This document shows, in pieces, positions 49,882 through 59,259 of a stretch of 64,000 nucleotides of DNA. The stretch is taken from contig CP019154.1 in the NCBI GenBank assembly GCA_002844335.1, positions 496,001 to 560,000 on the forward strand, in the 5' to 3' direction. The translations under genes were made by a program, and so were the position numbers. Numbering within the stretch: position 1 is the first letter of the stretch; every line of letters begins with the position of its first letter. The notes beneath the pieces were generated by a model. That model saw only the letters and a list, made by a program, of their open reading frames with translations. It did no database searches and was not told the DNA's origin. This DNA comes from Haloarcula taiwanensis. Lineage in GTDB: Archaea > Halobacteriota > Halobacteria > Halobacteriales > Haloarculaceae.

Positions 49882-52425
49882 ATGGTGGACAATGCCGATG
49901 ATTCGACTAGTCCGACTCGACGTGACTCCCCGAACAGCGTGCGAAGCGCGCGGTGGAGACCGTCGGCGCGGACAGAGAGCACGACAAGAGTATCGCGAAC
50001 AGCACCGACCGACAAACTCCGGAGCCTGTTTCTGACGGCGTTGGTGGTGGCGTCGGTACTCGTCGGTACCGTCGCCGCCTCCGGGACAGCGGCCGCCGCT
50101 GGTAACGTCAGCGTCGAGCAGGCTGTAGAGTACTCGGCAGCTAGCGGGGGCAGTACGATCGAACTGGCGCTGAACGAGTCCGTCACCAACGGACTCGACG
50201 GGACCGACGAACTCGCGCTTTACCTCGACGGCGACGAGGTTTCCGGCACGCTTGTCGACCGTATCGACGCGGACGGAACCGACGGCCGCGTCGAGATTGA
50301 TCTCACACAGGACGTGGCGCCGAACCGGAATCTGTCGGTGAAGCTCACTGACTTCGGGAGCGGGTCCGTCACCGCGACGGACATCAGCGTGACCTCGAAG
50401 ACGATCACACCGGCCTCTGACGGCGGCTCCGACGCGAACGTCTATCACGGCGAGGTCATTGCTGTCGAGGACAGGGACGCCAATGCCGACACAAACCTAG
50501 TCGTCGAGGCCGGCGGCGGGAGCGGCGTCCTCGACGGGAGCTACGCGGACAACAGCCAGGTCTACGTCTTCGACACGGACGACGTCGACGCGGGGGAGCG
50601 CTACGACGTCACGTCCGGTTCCGACGCGGCCGGGTTCCGTATCAGTGACCTCGAACTCGCCGTCGAGGTGAGCGACACCAACGTCACCGACGAGGACAGC
50701 ATCACCGCCGACGTGACTGCCATCCGCGGGGGCACCACGGCGACCGGGACGCTGACCGACGGCGATGGTGATGAGGTCGCGACCGCGGTCGAGACTCTCG
50801 ATGGCACGGAGGCCGTCGAGTTTGACTTCGGCAGCCAGTCGGCCGGCAACGGACCGTACACGGTCAGCGTCACGGATAACCAGAGCGGTCTCGCGGTCAC
50901 CTCGACGGACATCACCGTCTCCGAATCACAGGAGGGAGAGGTGCGCTTCGAGGACAGCGTTGTCTCCGACGAGCGCGGCGATGTGGTTAGCGTCACGTAC
51001 CAGTTAGAGAACACGGACGACGGCTACATCGTCATCGGCGACGAGGGCGAGGACAACTACGCCGTCTCCGGGCAGATCACCGACGATGACGGCGACGGCG
51101 AAGTCACCGTCCTGTTCAACAGCTACCTCGCCGGCGTTCCGAACAGCGGAAACGCGAGCATTGCGGCGAGCGACGTCCTCAGCGTCTCTGGCGACGACGA
51201 GATCAGCGGCGTCAGCGAGAGCGGGTCGTTCGCGCGAGCTGACCTCACGGCCGAGGCGCTTGACGCGGCCAGCTACACGATGAACGCGACCGCCGGCACA
51301 AGTCAGATTGACGACCCCGACGCTGTCGGGACGCTCCGGTTGGAAGCGCGTTCGACCGAACACGTCCAGAGCTGGGTCGCCCCGAAAGACGCCGACCTCA
51401 CGGACGAGGACGTCGGCATCTACGACCGCGTCGGCACAACTCTCACGCAGTCGACCGCAGTCGCAGACGGTGACATTGTCGTCCACCGAGTCACCGCCTC
51501 CGGTATCGAGGGCGCGATCGACTACCGGACGGACGTCGGGGGCGCGAGCAACACCACGGCCGCGTTCCTCCAGGCCACCGGGGACGGGGACGCGTTCAAC
51601 ATCTGGGTCAACCGGACGAACGTCGGCGCGAACGCCGACGAGGACCCGCTACACCTCAACAACAGTAACGTGGTCGTGGTCGATGACCCCGACAACGACA
51701 CGTACTTCATCGCTGTCGAACTGTCGAACGTGAACTATCAGAGCGGAGCACCGGTCCGTGGAGACGGCGACGACGAGATCACGACCACCTTCTCGGTCTC
51801 GGGCGCCACCGGCCTGAGCGACGATGACGATGAGGGGACAGCCAACTACACGATTACGGAGCGCGACGCTGGCTTCGACACGACCGACGGACGCGTGACC
51901 GTCGAGGCCGCCGTGAACCAGTCCGTCTCGGGTACGACGACGATTGCGCCCGGTTCGGACGTCGAGGTCAGCCTCGCTTCCGAAAGTCAGGCGAACCCGT
52001 TTATCCATCGTCCTGGTGCGACTGTCACGTCGAACGGGACATTCACCGCTACAAGTGACATGAGCAAGTACGCCGCCGGCGTGAACTTCACCGCGGACGT
52101 TCTCGACGTGGATGGTGACAGCTTTGCCGCCGACAAAGACGGGCGCATCGTCTCGGCGGCCACGGCGAACGGCTCCGTCGAGTCTGCGAGCGCGAACGTC
52201 AACACCACCGGGGAGCCGACCGAGCAGCCGCCAGAGGAACCGAGCACGACGGTAGATGACGTCGAAGCGACCGCAACATCAATCGCGGACCAGACCACGG
52301 TTGCACGCACCGATACGGTGACAGAAGTCGCCACTACACCCGCGTCCGGCCCGGGCTTTACTGTAGCCGTCGCTCTCATCGCGCTCGTCGCCGCGGCGCT
52401 CCTCGCCGTCCGACGAAACGCCTGA
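49882..52425 (+). CDS. csg: S-layer / major surface glycoprotein with PGF-CTERM-like anchor
   Basis: The 847-residue protein has the haloarchaeal surface-protein signal DKLRSLFLTALVVASVLVG (about residues 43-61) and a beta-rich, strongly acidic ectodomain with about 17 N-glycosylation sequons (NVS, NES, NLS, NRT, NFT and others). A Thr/Pro/Glu-rich stalk (TEQPPEEPSTTVDDVEATAT) follows, then SGPGFTVAVALIALVAAALL, which has the PGF motif recognised by archaeosortase before the final membrane helix and RRNA. The signal is preceded by an unusual 42-residue Arg/Ser-rich extension. Major-coat role is inferred; other large surface proteins could share the layout. Confidence 0.87.
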   Translation: MVDNADDSTSPTRRDSPNSVRSARWRPSARTESTTRVSRTAPTDKLRSLFLTALVVASVLVGTVAASGTAAAAGNVSVEQAVEYSAASGGSTIELALNESVTNGLDGTDELALYLDGDEVSGTLVDRIDADGTDGRVEIDLTQDVAPNRNLSVKLTDFGSGSVTATDISVTSKTITPASDGGSDANVYHGEVIAVEDRDANADTNLVVEAGGGSGVLDGSYADNSQVYVFDTDDVDAGERYDVTSGSDAAGFRISDLELAVEVSDTNVTDEDSITADVTAIRGGTTATGTLTDGDGDEVATAVETLDGTEAVEFDFGSQSAGNGPYTVSVTDNQSGLAVTSTDITVSESQEGEVRFEDSVVSDERGDVVSVTYQLENTDDGYIVIGDEGEDNYAVSGQITDDDGDGEVTVLFNSYLAGVPNSGNASIAASDVLSVSGDDEISGVSESGSFARADLTAEALDAASYTMNATAGTSQIDDPDAVGTLRLEARSTEHVQSWVAPKDADLTDEDVGIYDRVGTTLTQSTAVADGDIVVHRVTASGIEGAIDYRTDVGGASNTTAAFLQATGDGDAFNIWVNRTNVGANADEDPLHLNNSNVVVVDDPDNDTYFIAVELSNVNYQSGAPVRGDGDDEITTTFSVSGATGLSDDDDEGTANYTITERDAGFDTTDGRVTVEAAVNQSVSGTTTIAPGSDVEVSLASESQANPFIHRPGATVTSNGTFTATSDMSKYAAGVNFTADVLDVDGDSFAADKDGRIVSAATANGSVESASANVNTTGEPTEQPPEEPSTTVDDVEATATSIADQTTVARTDTVTEVATTPASGPGFTVAVALIALVAAALLAVRRNA

Positions 52426-52445
52426 TCGAGACGGAGCGGCAGCGG

Positions 52446-52545
52446 TTAGAAGCCCCTGCGCCGCGGCCGAGACGTAAGTAGACGCGGGCGTCGACTCCCG
52501 GGCAAAGGCGTCCAGCATCGTACTCGCAACCTTTCGGCGGTGTTC
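52446..52545 (-). pseudogene. Remnant of a second thrB 3' end
   Basis: About 95 bases here align to the minus-strand 3' end of the intact thrB gene (53893-53995). They share GACGCGGGCGTCGAC or the close form ACGCGGGCGTCGAC, the block AGGCGTC(C/G)AGCATCGT, CTCGCAA and CGGCGGT, with scattered mismatches and small gaps. Translation still reads MLDAFARESTPASTY, against MLDAFGERGVDARVY in ThrB. It is too decayed and short to function. It sits between csg and the histidine kinase, 1.4 kb from the true thrB end. Confidence 0.72.
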
Positions 52546-52639
52546 GAAATGAGCACGTCAGGGGAAGCTGACTCCCAGTCGTGGTCTCTCGGGTCGAGTC
52601 CGTCGCGGGCTATGCCCCGTCGCCGACCGAGGGGCGCGG

Positions 52640-53689
52640 CTACCGCTTATCGTCCGGCGGCTCCCGCGCAGGCAAATAGAAGAAGACGGCGTTCCCGTCG
52701 CCGTCCCGCTCGAATCGGAGTTCACCGCCGAGAGACTCGATACACCACTTCATCACGAAGAGGCCGACGCCGGTCCCGTGTGCCGTCTCCGTGGCCTGTG
52801 TCGGATCAAAGAGCGCGCTGACCTCCGTGTCGGGAATCGGCGGGTTCGAATCGCGAATGCATATCTCCACCCGCCCGGTGTTCGGTGACGGGCCGATGTG
52901 TACCTCGACTGTCGGGGTGACAGCCTCGCTGTGGATGATTGCGTTCTCGACGGCGTGGGTGAGCGCGTACGTGAATGCGTCAGTGCTGTCAATCCACATC
53001 TCCGCCTGGTCGGTGACGGTAATCTCCGCAGCAGGGTAGTCGGTTACAATTGTGTTTACGATACCACAGACCCTGCGCGTTACGTGACAGCGAGTGTAGT
53101 CCGTGCCGGGGCGCGTGACCGCCCGTTCGATCTGTTTGACGGATTCGACGATATTGGTGAGGTTTTCGACCCGGGACCGAATCGTCTTGCTGGCGTCCCG
53201 CACGGACTCAGTCCCGGCCGCGGCTGTGATACGGGCCGTGTTACCGGCGATGACTGTCGCTTCGTTCCGCAGGTTGTGTCGCAGTATCCGCCAGAGGAGT
53301 TCCTCGCGGTGGTGTGTCTCGAAGTAGTCCGTGATATCACGTATCTCTGCACAGACGTACGTCTCCTCGGACGCGACTCGCTTCGAGAGGTGTATCCGAG
53401 CCCAGATGAGCTCGCCGTCCGCCCGCTTGATCCGCCACGTGAACTGGCGTGACTCGCCCGCGGCGCTGTCCTCCAGCCGGGACCTGAAATCGGCGACGGA
53501 GTGGACGAACGTGTTTGCGGTGTACTCCCCGATTGACCGCTCGCGCAACTCCGAAACCGAGTATCCGAATATTTCTGCCACTCGTTCGTTCCCGTCTAGG
53601 ATAGCACCACTATCGGGGTCGTACAGTGCGATACCGATGTTGAGCGCGTCGTACGCTGCTGGAAGCGCGTGCCCCGTCTGAGATGCCAT
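52640..53689 (-). CDS. PAS-domain sensor histidine kinase
   Basis: The 349-residue soluble kinase has one PAS domain (residues 10-125: ALYDPDSGAILDGNERVAEI, REFTWRIKRADGEL-like) with a PAC motif. An H-box follows (EELLWRILRHNLRNEATVIAGN, His of RHNLRN as phospho-acceptor), then an HATPase domain with N-box (THAVENAIIHSEAV), G1 (CIRDSNPPIPDTE) and G2 (GTGVGLFVMKW). No transmembrane segment. The gene lies between csg and thrB and is bracketed by the two thrB 3' ends. Its partner regulator is not evident. Confidence 0.92.
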   Translation of the reverse strand: MASQTGHALPAAYDALNIGIALYDPDSGAILDGNERVAEIFGYSVSELRERSIGEYTANTFVHSVADFRSRLEDSAAGESRQFTWRIKRADGELIWARIHLSKRVASEETYVCAEIRDITDYFETHHREELLWRILRHNLRNEATVIAGNTARITAAAGTESVRDASKTIRSRVENLTNIVESVKQIERAVTRPGTDYTRCHVTRRVCGIVNTIVTDYPAAEITVTDQAEMWIDSTDAFTYALTHAVENAIIHSEAVTPTVEVHIGPSPNTGRVEICIRDSNPPIPDTEVSALFDPTQATETAHGTGVGLFVMKWCIESLGGELRFERDGDGNAVFFYLPAREPPDDKR

Positions 53690-53892
53690 TGATAGTTCAG
53701 GTGGCGGAGCGAGACGCCTTGGCGTTACTAATAGCAGTACATAGCAGTATACCGCAGTACTGACATCTCGTCACCCGTCGGAGTACCTCTCTGTCGCGCT
53801 AATGAGACGATTTTCGGTATCCTCGACAACTGCCTTCGAAACGGAGCGATCTGCTCCTCGCAGAGCCCACTGATGCGGGCCTGCGGACAGTC

Positions 53893-54768
53893 TCAGAACA
53901 CTTCTGCACCGCGGCCGATTCGGGTCTGATACACGCGGGCGTCGACGCCGCGCTCGCCGAAGGCGTCGAGCATCGTGCTCGCAATCCGGCGGCGGTCTTC
54001 CTCGGCACACGCGGCGATGACAGTCGGCCCGGCCCCGGAGATGGTGACGCCGGTCGCACCGGCCGCCAGGGCGGCCTCGCGGACCTGTTCGTAGCCGTCG
54101 ATGAGCTTCGCGCGGGCCGGCGTCACCACGGTGTCGTGCATCCCCTGCCCGACGAGTTCGGGGTCGTCGCGGTGCATCCCCGTCGTCAGCGCTGCAGCGT
54201 TTCCGACTGTTTCCACCATCTGCTCGACCCTGGCGCTCTCGGGGACGACGTTGCGCGCGTCCCGCGTGGACACAACGATATCAGGGAGACACGCCACGAG
54301 CGGGATGTCGGCGTCGACCTGCGTGACGCCCTTCTCGGTCGCGATGGTGAACCCGCCCATGATGGAGGGGGCCACGTTGTCGTCGTGGGCGTCCCCGGAG
54401 ACGACGGCCTCGCCCTTGGCGGCGATGGGGACCAGTTCCTCGCGGGAGTACCCGCGGTCGTACAGTTCGTTCAGCCCGACGGCCGCTGCGGCGGCGCTGG
54501 CCGCCGAGGAGCCCAGCCCAGAGGCGGGGCGGACGCCCTTGTCTATCTGAATGCGTGCCGGCGCATCGAGCGCCTCGGCGACCGCACCGACGGTGTTCTT
54601 CTCGGGGTCTTCAGGGATGTACTGGCTGCCAGCGCCAGTCATTTCGATGGTGACCCGGTCGGCCTTCTCCAGACGGACGACGTCGGCCGGACGCTCCAGT
54701 GCGACACCGAACACGTCGAAGCCGCTCCCGAGGTTCGCACTGGTAGCCGGCGCCCGGACTGTCAGCAT
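53893..54768 (-). CDS. thrB: Homoserine kinase
   Basis: The 291-residue GHMP kinase phosphorylates homoserine for threonine synthesis. It starts MLTVRAPATSANLGSGFDVF. The GHMP ATP motif PASGLGSSAASAAAAAVGLN is at about residues 80-99, and the C-terminal GHMP motif GATGVTISGAGPTVIAA is present. The frame open upstream has no conserved sequence, so ATG 54768 is chosen. Other threonine genes are not adjacent. Confidence 0.96.
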   Translation of the reverse strand: MLTVRAPATSANLGSGFDVFGVALERPADVVRLEKADRVTIEMTGAGSQYIPEDPEKNTVGAVAEALDAPARIQIDKGVRPASGLGSSAASAAAAAVGLNELYDRGYSREELVPIAAKGEAVVSGDAHDDNVAPSIMGGFTIATEKGVTQVDADIPLVACLPDIVVSTRDARNVVPESARVEQMVETVGNAAALTTGMHRDDPELVGQGMHDTVVTPARAKLIDGYEQVREAALAAGATGVTISGAGPTVIAACAEEDRRRIASTMLDAFGERGVDARVYQTRIGRGAEVF

Positions 54769-54891
54769 GCCTGCGAATTTCAGCAGTGTAGGCAAAAAGG
54801 TAGCGAACCGACACTGTGGCCGCGTCGCAGTACTGAGAACGCGGCCCAAAGGCATAATACAGGGAAACCTGACGTTGGAATAGGTATCGAT

Positions 54892-57123
54892 ATGGATGTC
54901 GACATCGCTACAGTCGCCATCCTCGGGAACGCGGGTGGGGCGCTCATCGGCTTCGCAATCGCTGTCGTCGCCGCCCGGAACCAGGATGTCCCCGGCGCTC
55001 GCCAGTACGGCTGGCTCGCGGCCGCTGGGGGTTGCTGGTGTACGATCTCGATATGGCAGATAGTCGTTTCGGACCCTGCCGCTGTCAAGACAGTGTATCT
55101 GCTGTCGCGAACCGCCGCTATGCAGGTCATCGGGCTCTGGATCGTCTTCGCGCTCGTCTACACTGGCCGCCAGTCGTGGCTTCGGCCATCGTCGCTCGGA
55201 CCGCTGTTTCTCGTGGTAAACGCGGACGTGCTACTACTGCTGACGGACCAGGCACACGACCTCGTCGAGGTGACAGCCGTCCCTGTCACTCAGCTCGGGA
55301 CGACGCTGGTCGCCATCCAGCGCGGTCCCACGTTCGCGGTACTTCTCGCCGTCAGTTACGGGCTGTTACTGCTCGGATACGCACTCCTGATTGAGTTCTT
55401 GTTCCGGTCGCAGAACGTCTATCGGCGACAGACAGCGGCCATCATTATCGGAACCGGCCTTCCGATATTCGTCGCTGTGCTGTATGATTTCGGCTACACA
55501 CCGCATCCGGCTATCGACCTTACACCGGTGGCGTTCTCGCTCAACGCGGTGCTCGTCGGGTGGGTACTATTCAAAGACGAATCGCTGTCTGTGACGACGC
55601 TGTCGGGAGATACGCTCGTTGACAACCTTCCCGACCCGGTCATCGCTCTCACCGACGACTGTGTAATTATCGATTACAACGCCGCAGCGGCCAGCGCGCT
55701 GGATCATCCGGACCCCGACGGAGAATCACTTGATGATCTTGCTCCAGGAATCGTCGAGCACATCGAGCGTGGCGAGGTGTTCTCGTTCGGTGATTCGTTC
55801 ACGTACTACAACCCACAGACGACGAGCCTCACTGATCAGTCCGGGACAGAACGCGGCCGGCTCGTCGTTCTCAGAGACGTAACGGGCCAGCAGCGCCGAC
55901 AGGACCGACTCGAAGCGCTACAAGCCGCAACACAGCAGTTCATCGAAGCAGAGACCGCCGAGGGAGTCGCTGAGATGGCTGTCGAGTTCGCGACGGCCGT
56001 CCTCGATAAGAACGCAGCAGGCGTGTTCATCGAAAACGATCGCGTTCTCGAACCGGCCGTCATCAGCGAGTCGATCGAACAGAACGTCGCGGAAGAGCTG
56101 CTGTACGGTTCGCCGACGGACGAGCCTGAAAGCAAACTCTGGAAGACGTACGAGACAGGTGAGATACAGGCTGTCTCACTGGACCAGGATGGACTCGACC
56201 CGCTCGACAACGCCCTCATGCTGCCGCTCGGTTCCCACGGCGTGATGGCGATCACGTCACACGACAGCACCCTTGCCACGGAAGACAGGCGGTACGCTGC
56301 GATTCTCGCACAGACGACGCAGGTGGCCCTCGATCAAGTCGAACGCGAGCGCGAGCTCCGCCAGAGCCGCAGTTCTGTCCAGCGCCGCCGCGAGCAGATC
56401 GAGTTCTTCAATGGCGTCCTCAGACACTCGCTGCACAACGCGATGGTCGTCATCCGTGGCCGCGCGGAACACATCAGAGAAACCGTACCGCGGTCGAAAC
56501 AGCGACATCTCGACAGCATCAGCGACTGGTGTGGGAAGCTCACTGAAATGAGCGAGACGATACGGGATATCAACAACACGGTGACAGCGAGCGAAGCCGA
56601 GCGGCTGGACGCCGTCGACCTCAACGCCACGCTCCGTCGCTCAATTGAGTCGCTCCGGGACGAGTACGATTCGGTAGCTGTCTCCTGTGAACTCGATGAG
56701 GACTACAGTGTGCAGGCGAACGAACTGCTCGAAGAGGTCCTCTTGAGTATCCTCCGGAACGCAGTCGAGCACAACGACGCCGACAGCCCGAAGGTGACTG
56801 TGTCGGTCCAGCAGGCCAGTGACTGGCTGCAGGTCCGCATCGCTGACAACGGCCCCGGTATGAGTGACGAACTGAAGACGACGGTGTTCGAACGCGGGCT
56901 CTCGCCCGATCAGACCGCTGGCGGGTTCGGGCTCTACTTCGTCTCGGTCATGATGGACCTGTACGGCGGGACGCTCTGGTTCGAGGACAATCATCCGACT
57001 GGGACCGTCGCGATCCTCGAATTCCAGCAGGCGGTGACAGGCGGTGCGGTCGATGATGACCAGCCTGTCGACACCAAGACGGCGGCGACCGAAGCGCAAA
57101 CTAAATCCCACAACCGCGGATAG
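54892..57123 (+). CDS. Membrane histidine kinase with N-terminal 7TM, PAS and GAF domains
   Basis: The 743-residue kinase has seven hydrophobic segments in residues 5-215 (the histidine-kinase N-terminal 7TM sensor). A PAS domain follows (about 235-325: DNLPDPVIALTDDCVIIDYN), then a GAF-like domain (about 340-485), an H-box (FFNGVLRHSLHNAMVVIRGR) and the HATPase domain (LRNAVEHND; IADNGPGMSDE; AGGFGLYFVSVMMDLYGG). Start ATG 54892 was chosen because the 250-codon open stretch before it is antisense to thrB. The signal is unknown. It is followed eight bases later by a flavoprotein gene. Confidence 0.93.
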   Translation: MDVDIATVAILGNAGGALIGFAIAVVAARNQDVPGARQYGWLAAAGGCWCTISIWQIVVSDPAAVKTVYLLSRTAAMQVIGLWIVFALVYTGRQSWLRPSSLGPLFLVVNADVLLLLTDQAHDLVEVTAVPVTQLGTTLVAIQRGPTFAVLLAVSYGLLLLGYALLIEFLFRSQNVYRRQTAAIIIGTGLPIFVAVLYDFGYTPHPAIDLTPVAFSLNAVLVGWVLFKDESLSVTTLSGDTLVDNLPDPVIALTDDCVIIDYNAAAASALDHPDPDGESLDDLAPGIVEHIERGEVFSFGDSFTYYNPQTTSLTDQSGTERGRLVVLRDVTGQQRRQDRLEALQAATQQFIEAETAEGVAEMAVEFATAVLDKNAAGVFIENDRVLEPAVISESIEQNVAEELLYGSPTDEPESKLWKTYETGEIQAVSLDQDGLDPLDNALMLPLGSHGVMAITSHDSTLATEDRRYAAILAQTTQVALDQVERERELRQSRSSVQRRREQIEFFNGVLRHSLHNAMVVIRGRAEHIRETVPRSKQRHLDSISDWCGKLTEMSETIRDINNTVTASEAERLDAVDLNATLRRSIESLRDEYDSVAVSCELDEDYSVQANELLEEVLLSILRNAVEHNDADSPKVTVSVQQASDWLQVRIADNGPGMSDELKTTVFERGLSPDQTAGGFGLYFVSVMMDLYGGTLWFEDNHPTGTVAILEFQQAVTGGAVDDDQPVDTKTAATEAQTKSHNRG

Positions 57124-57131
57124 GTCGGGGT

Positions 57132-58487
57132 ATGATTGGCGTCGTCGGCGGCGGTATCGCCGGCCTCTCGGCAGCGTACCGGCTCCAGCAACGCGGCCAC
57201 GAGGTCCGAGTCTTCGAGGCGAGCGAGGACCTCGGCGGCCTGGCCGCGACCTACGAAACGGCCGGGGACCACATCGAGAAGTTCTACCACCACCTCTCGA
57301 AGTCCGAGGAGACGATAGTCGAACTCGCCGAGGAACTGGGGCTGGGCGACGCCGTGGAGTGGCACATCGGACAGAACGCCTACTACGTCGACGGCGTCGT
57401 CCACCCGATGGACAAGCCCTGGGAAATCCTCACGTATCCGCATCTCTCGCTGTACGACACGTTCCGGCTTGGGATGCTCGTCCTCGACATCGACGTTCGC
57501 GGCGGCGTCCCCTCGTTTGACACCTACGAGCGACTGGAGGACTTCGAGGACGTGCCCATCGAGGAGTTCGTCGTCGAACACACCACGCGGGGCGTCTACG
57601 AGAACTTCTTCGAGCCGCTGCTGGACGCGAAGTTCGGCGACCGGAAAGACGACGTGAGCGCCGCGTGGCTACTCGGCCGGGTCAAGTTCCGCGGCGAACG
57701 GGACATCCTGAACGGCGAGATTCTGGGCTACTTCGACGGCGGGTTCGGCCGCCTGCTCGACGCGCTGGTCGAGGCCGTGGGCCGCGAGAACATCGAGACG
57801 GGCACGCGCGTGACAGCGGTCGATACGGGCGGCGGGGCCGTCTCGTCGCTGACCGTCTCCGACGGCACCGGGACGACGACACACTCGGTCGACGATGTCG
57901 TCGTCGCGGCGATGCCGAACGTGCTTGAGGACCTGACCGGCTACGCCTGCGACATCGACTTCCAGGGGACGGTGTGTTCGGTCATCAGCATGGACGAGTC
58001 CCTGCTAGATACGTACTGGCTGAACATCGCCGACGACGCCCCGTTCGGCGCGCTCATCGAGCACACGAACTTCGTCTCTCCCGAACGGTACGGCGGCGAG
58101 CATCTGCTGTACGTCGCTCGCTACATCCAGAACGAATCTGAGGCGATCTGGCAACAGAGCGACGACGAGGTCGCCGAGACGTGGCTCTCGGGCATCGAGT
58201 CGCTGTTCCCCGAGTTCGACCGCGACGCCGTCAACTGGGTGCGGACGGCCCGCAACCCACGGACGGCACCGGTTTACGAGCGCGGGTATCTAGATATGGT
58301 CATCCCCTACGACCTCGGCGACGCCGTCGCGGACGGGCTCTACTACGCCGGCATGGCCTCGCGGGCACAGTACCCGGAGCGGTCGCTCAACGGCGGTATC
58401 GTCGCGGGTTTCGAATGCGCCGACCGAATCGCGGACGGCTCGGCGGCGACCGATGCAGAATCGCCGCTCTCCGAAGCCCGGCGCTGA
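57132..58487 (+). CDS. FAD-dependent amine-oxidase-like oxidoreductase
   Basis: The 451-residue flavoprotein has the Rossmann FAD site GVVGGGIAGLSAAYRL, the ribose acid FEASEDLGGLAAT (with GG doublet motif) and a C-terminal FAD segment (DGLYYAGMASRAQYPERSLNGG). This layout is shared by amine oxidases, protoporphyrinogen oxidase-like and UDP-galactopyranose-mutase-like proteins. It starts eight bases after the kinase stop, so the two may be co-transcribed. The substrate is not apparent. Confidence 0.9.
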   Translation: MIGVVGGGIAGLSAAYRLQQRGHEVRVFEASEDLGGLAATYETAGDHIEKFYHHLSKSEETIVELAEELGLGDAVEWHIGQNAYYVDGVVHPMDKPWEILTYPHLSLYDTFRLGMLVLDIDVRGGVPSFDTYERLEDFEDVPIEEFVVEHTTRGVYENFFEPLLDAKFGDRKDDVSAAWLLGRVKFRGERDILNGEILGYFDGGFGRLLDALVEAVGRENIETGTRVTAVDTGGGAVSSLTVSDGTGTTTHSVDDVVVAAMPNVLEDLTGYACDIDFQGTVCSVISMDESLLDTYWLNIADDAPFGALIEHTNFVSPERYGGEHLLYVARYIQNESEAIWQQSDDEVAETWLSGIESLFPEFDRDAVNWVRTARNPRTAPVYERGYLDMVIPYDLGDAVADGLYYAGMASRAQYPERSLNGGIVAGFECADRIADGSAATDAESPLSEARR

Positions 58488-58529
58488 GACGCCCGCTAAA
58501 GTTCCGCGGTCCGAGACGCCGTTCGTCGC

Positions 58530-59138
58530 TCAGTCCCCGGCCGCGTTCTCCACGTCGTCCTCGTCGATGACCGGCGCGTCGGTCGCGCTCACATCGTCCG
58601 GTTCCTCGCGGCCGCCACCGACAATCGTCTCGCCGTCCTCTGTTTCGACATACACGTCGTCGGCGAAGCCACCGACGGCATGGGGGTGTTCCGGCTGGTC
58701 CAGCCGCTCCGGCGTGGACGGCGCGTCGGCGACGCCGTCGGCCGGGCGGAAGGAGCCGAGCGGGTCGTCGATGGTGATGCCGTGGGTCTCGAAGAAGTCC
58801 GCGTACCGCTCGTAGTGGGCTTCCAGTTCCTCGGCCGGGAACTCCATCATCTCCGTCCAGCCGTGATTGTAGAAGTCGAAGTTGGCCTGGATGTGGGTTA
58901 TCTCGCGGGCCTCGGCCTCGGAGTAGTCCGCCTCCAGTGCGGCCACGTAGGTGTCCATCGTGGCGTCGAAAAAGTCATCGAGGTGGTCGCGCCGCTCCTC
59001 TCGGTGTGCCTCGTCAGCCTTCCCGAGGAAGATTTTGGTGTGGAGTTTCACCAGCCCGTAGTTGGCCACCGACCGGACACCGGGTGTGGTCAGCGCCTTC
59101 TTACTCGCCCAGTGGCGCGGGTTCTGGTAGATTTTCAT
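58530..59138 (-). CDS. Haloarchaeal protein of unknown function (DUF6149-like)
   Basis: The 202-residue protein starts MKIYQNPRHWASKKALTTPG. It is mostly helical for residues 10-120 (VKLHTKIFLGKADEAHREER, AALEADYSEAEAREITHIQA) and ends in a disordered acidic segment (VETEDGETIVGGGREEPDD; IDEDDVENAAGD). Several conserved His and Glu residues (IHTQ-like, HIQANFDFYNHG) could bind metal, but this is a guess. The open frame upstream overlaps the divergent flavoprotein gene and is rejected. Confidence 0.8.
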   Translation of the reverse strand: MKIYQNPRHWASKKALTTPGVRSVANYGLVKLHTKIFLGKADEAHREERRDHLDDFFDATMDTYVAALEADYSEAEAREITHIQANFDFYNHGWTEMMEFPAEELEAHYERYADFFETHGITIDDPLGSFRPADGVADAPSTPERLDQPEHPHAVGGFADDVYVETEDGETIVGGGREEPDDVSATDAPVIDEDDVENAAGD

Positions 59139-59259
59139 TTCAGAATCGAATACGGGCCCAAGCGCCTTCAAATCCCCGACTATCGGTGTGTTCAGTGCGC
59201 TATCGGAAACGATACACAGATAGCAATCCACATTAGGCCTGATTTCGTATCGGCCGTAC

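Noticed and set aside
54136-54891. Possible N-terminal extension of the 7TM histidine kinase
   Set aside because: Antisense to thrB; the 7TM domain begins at 54892.
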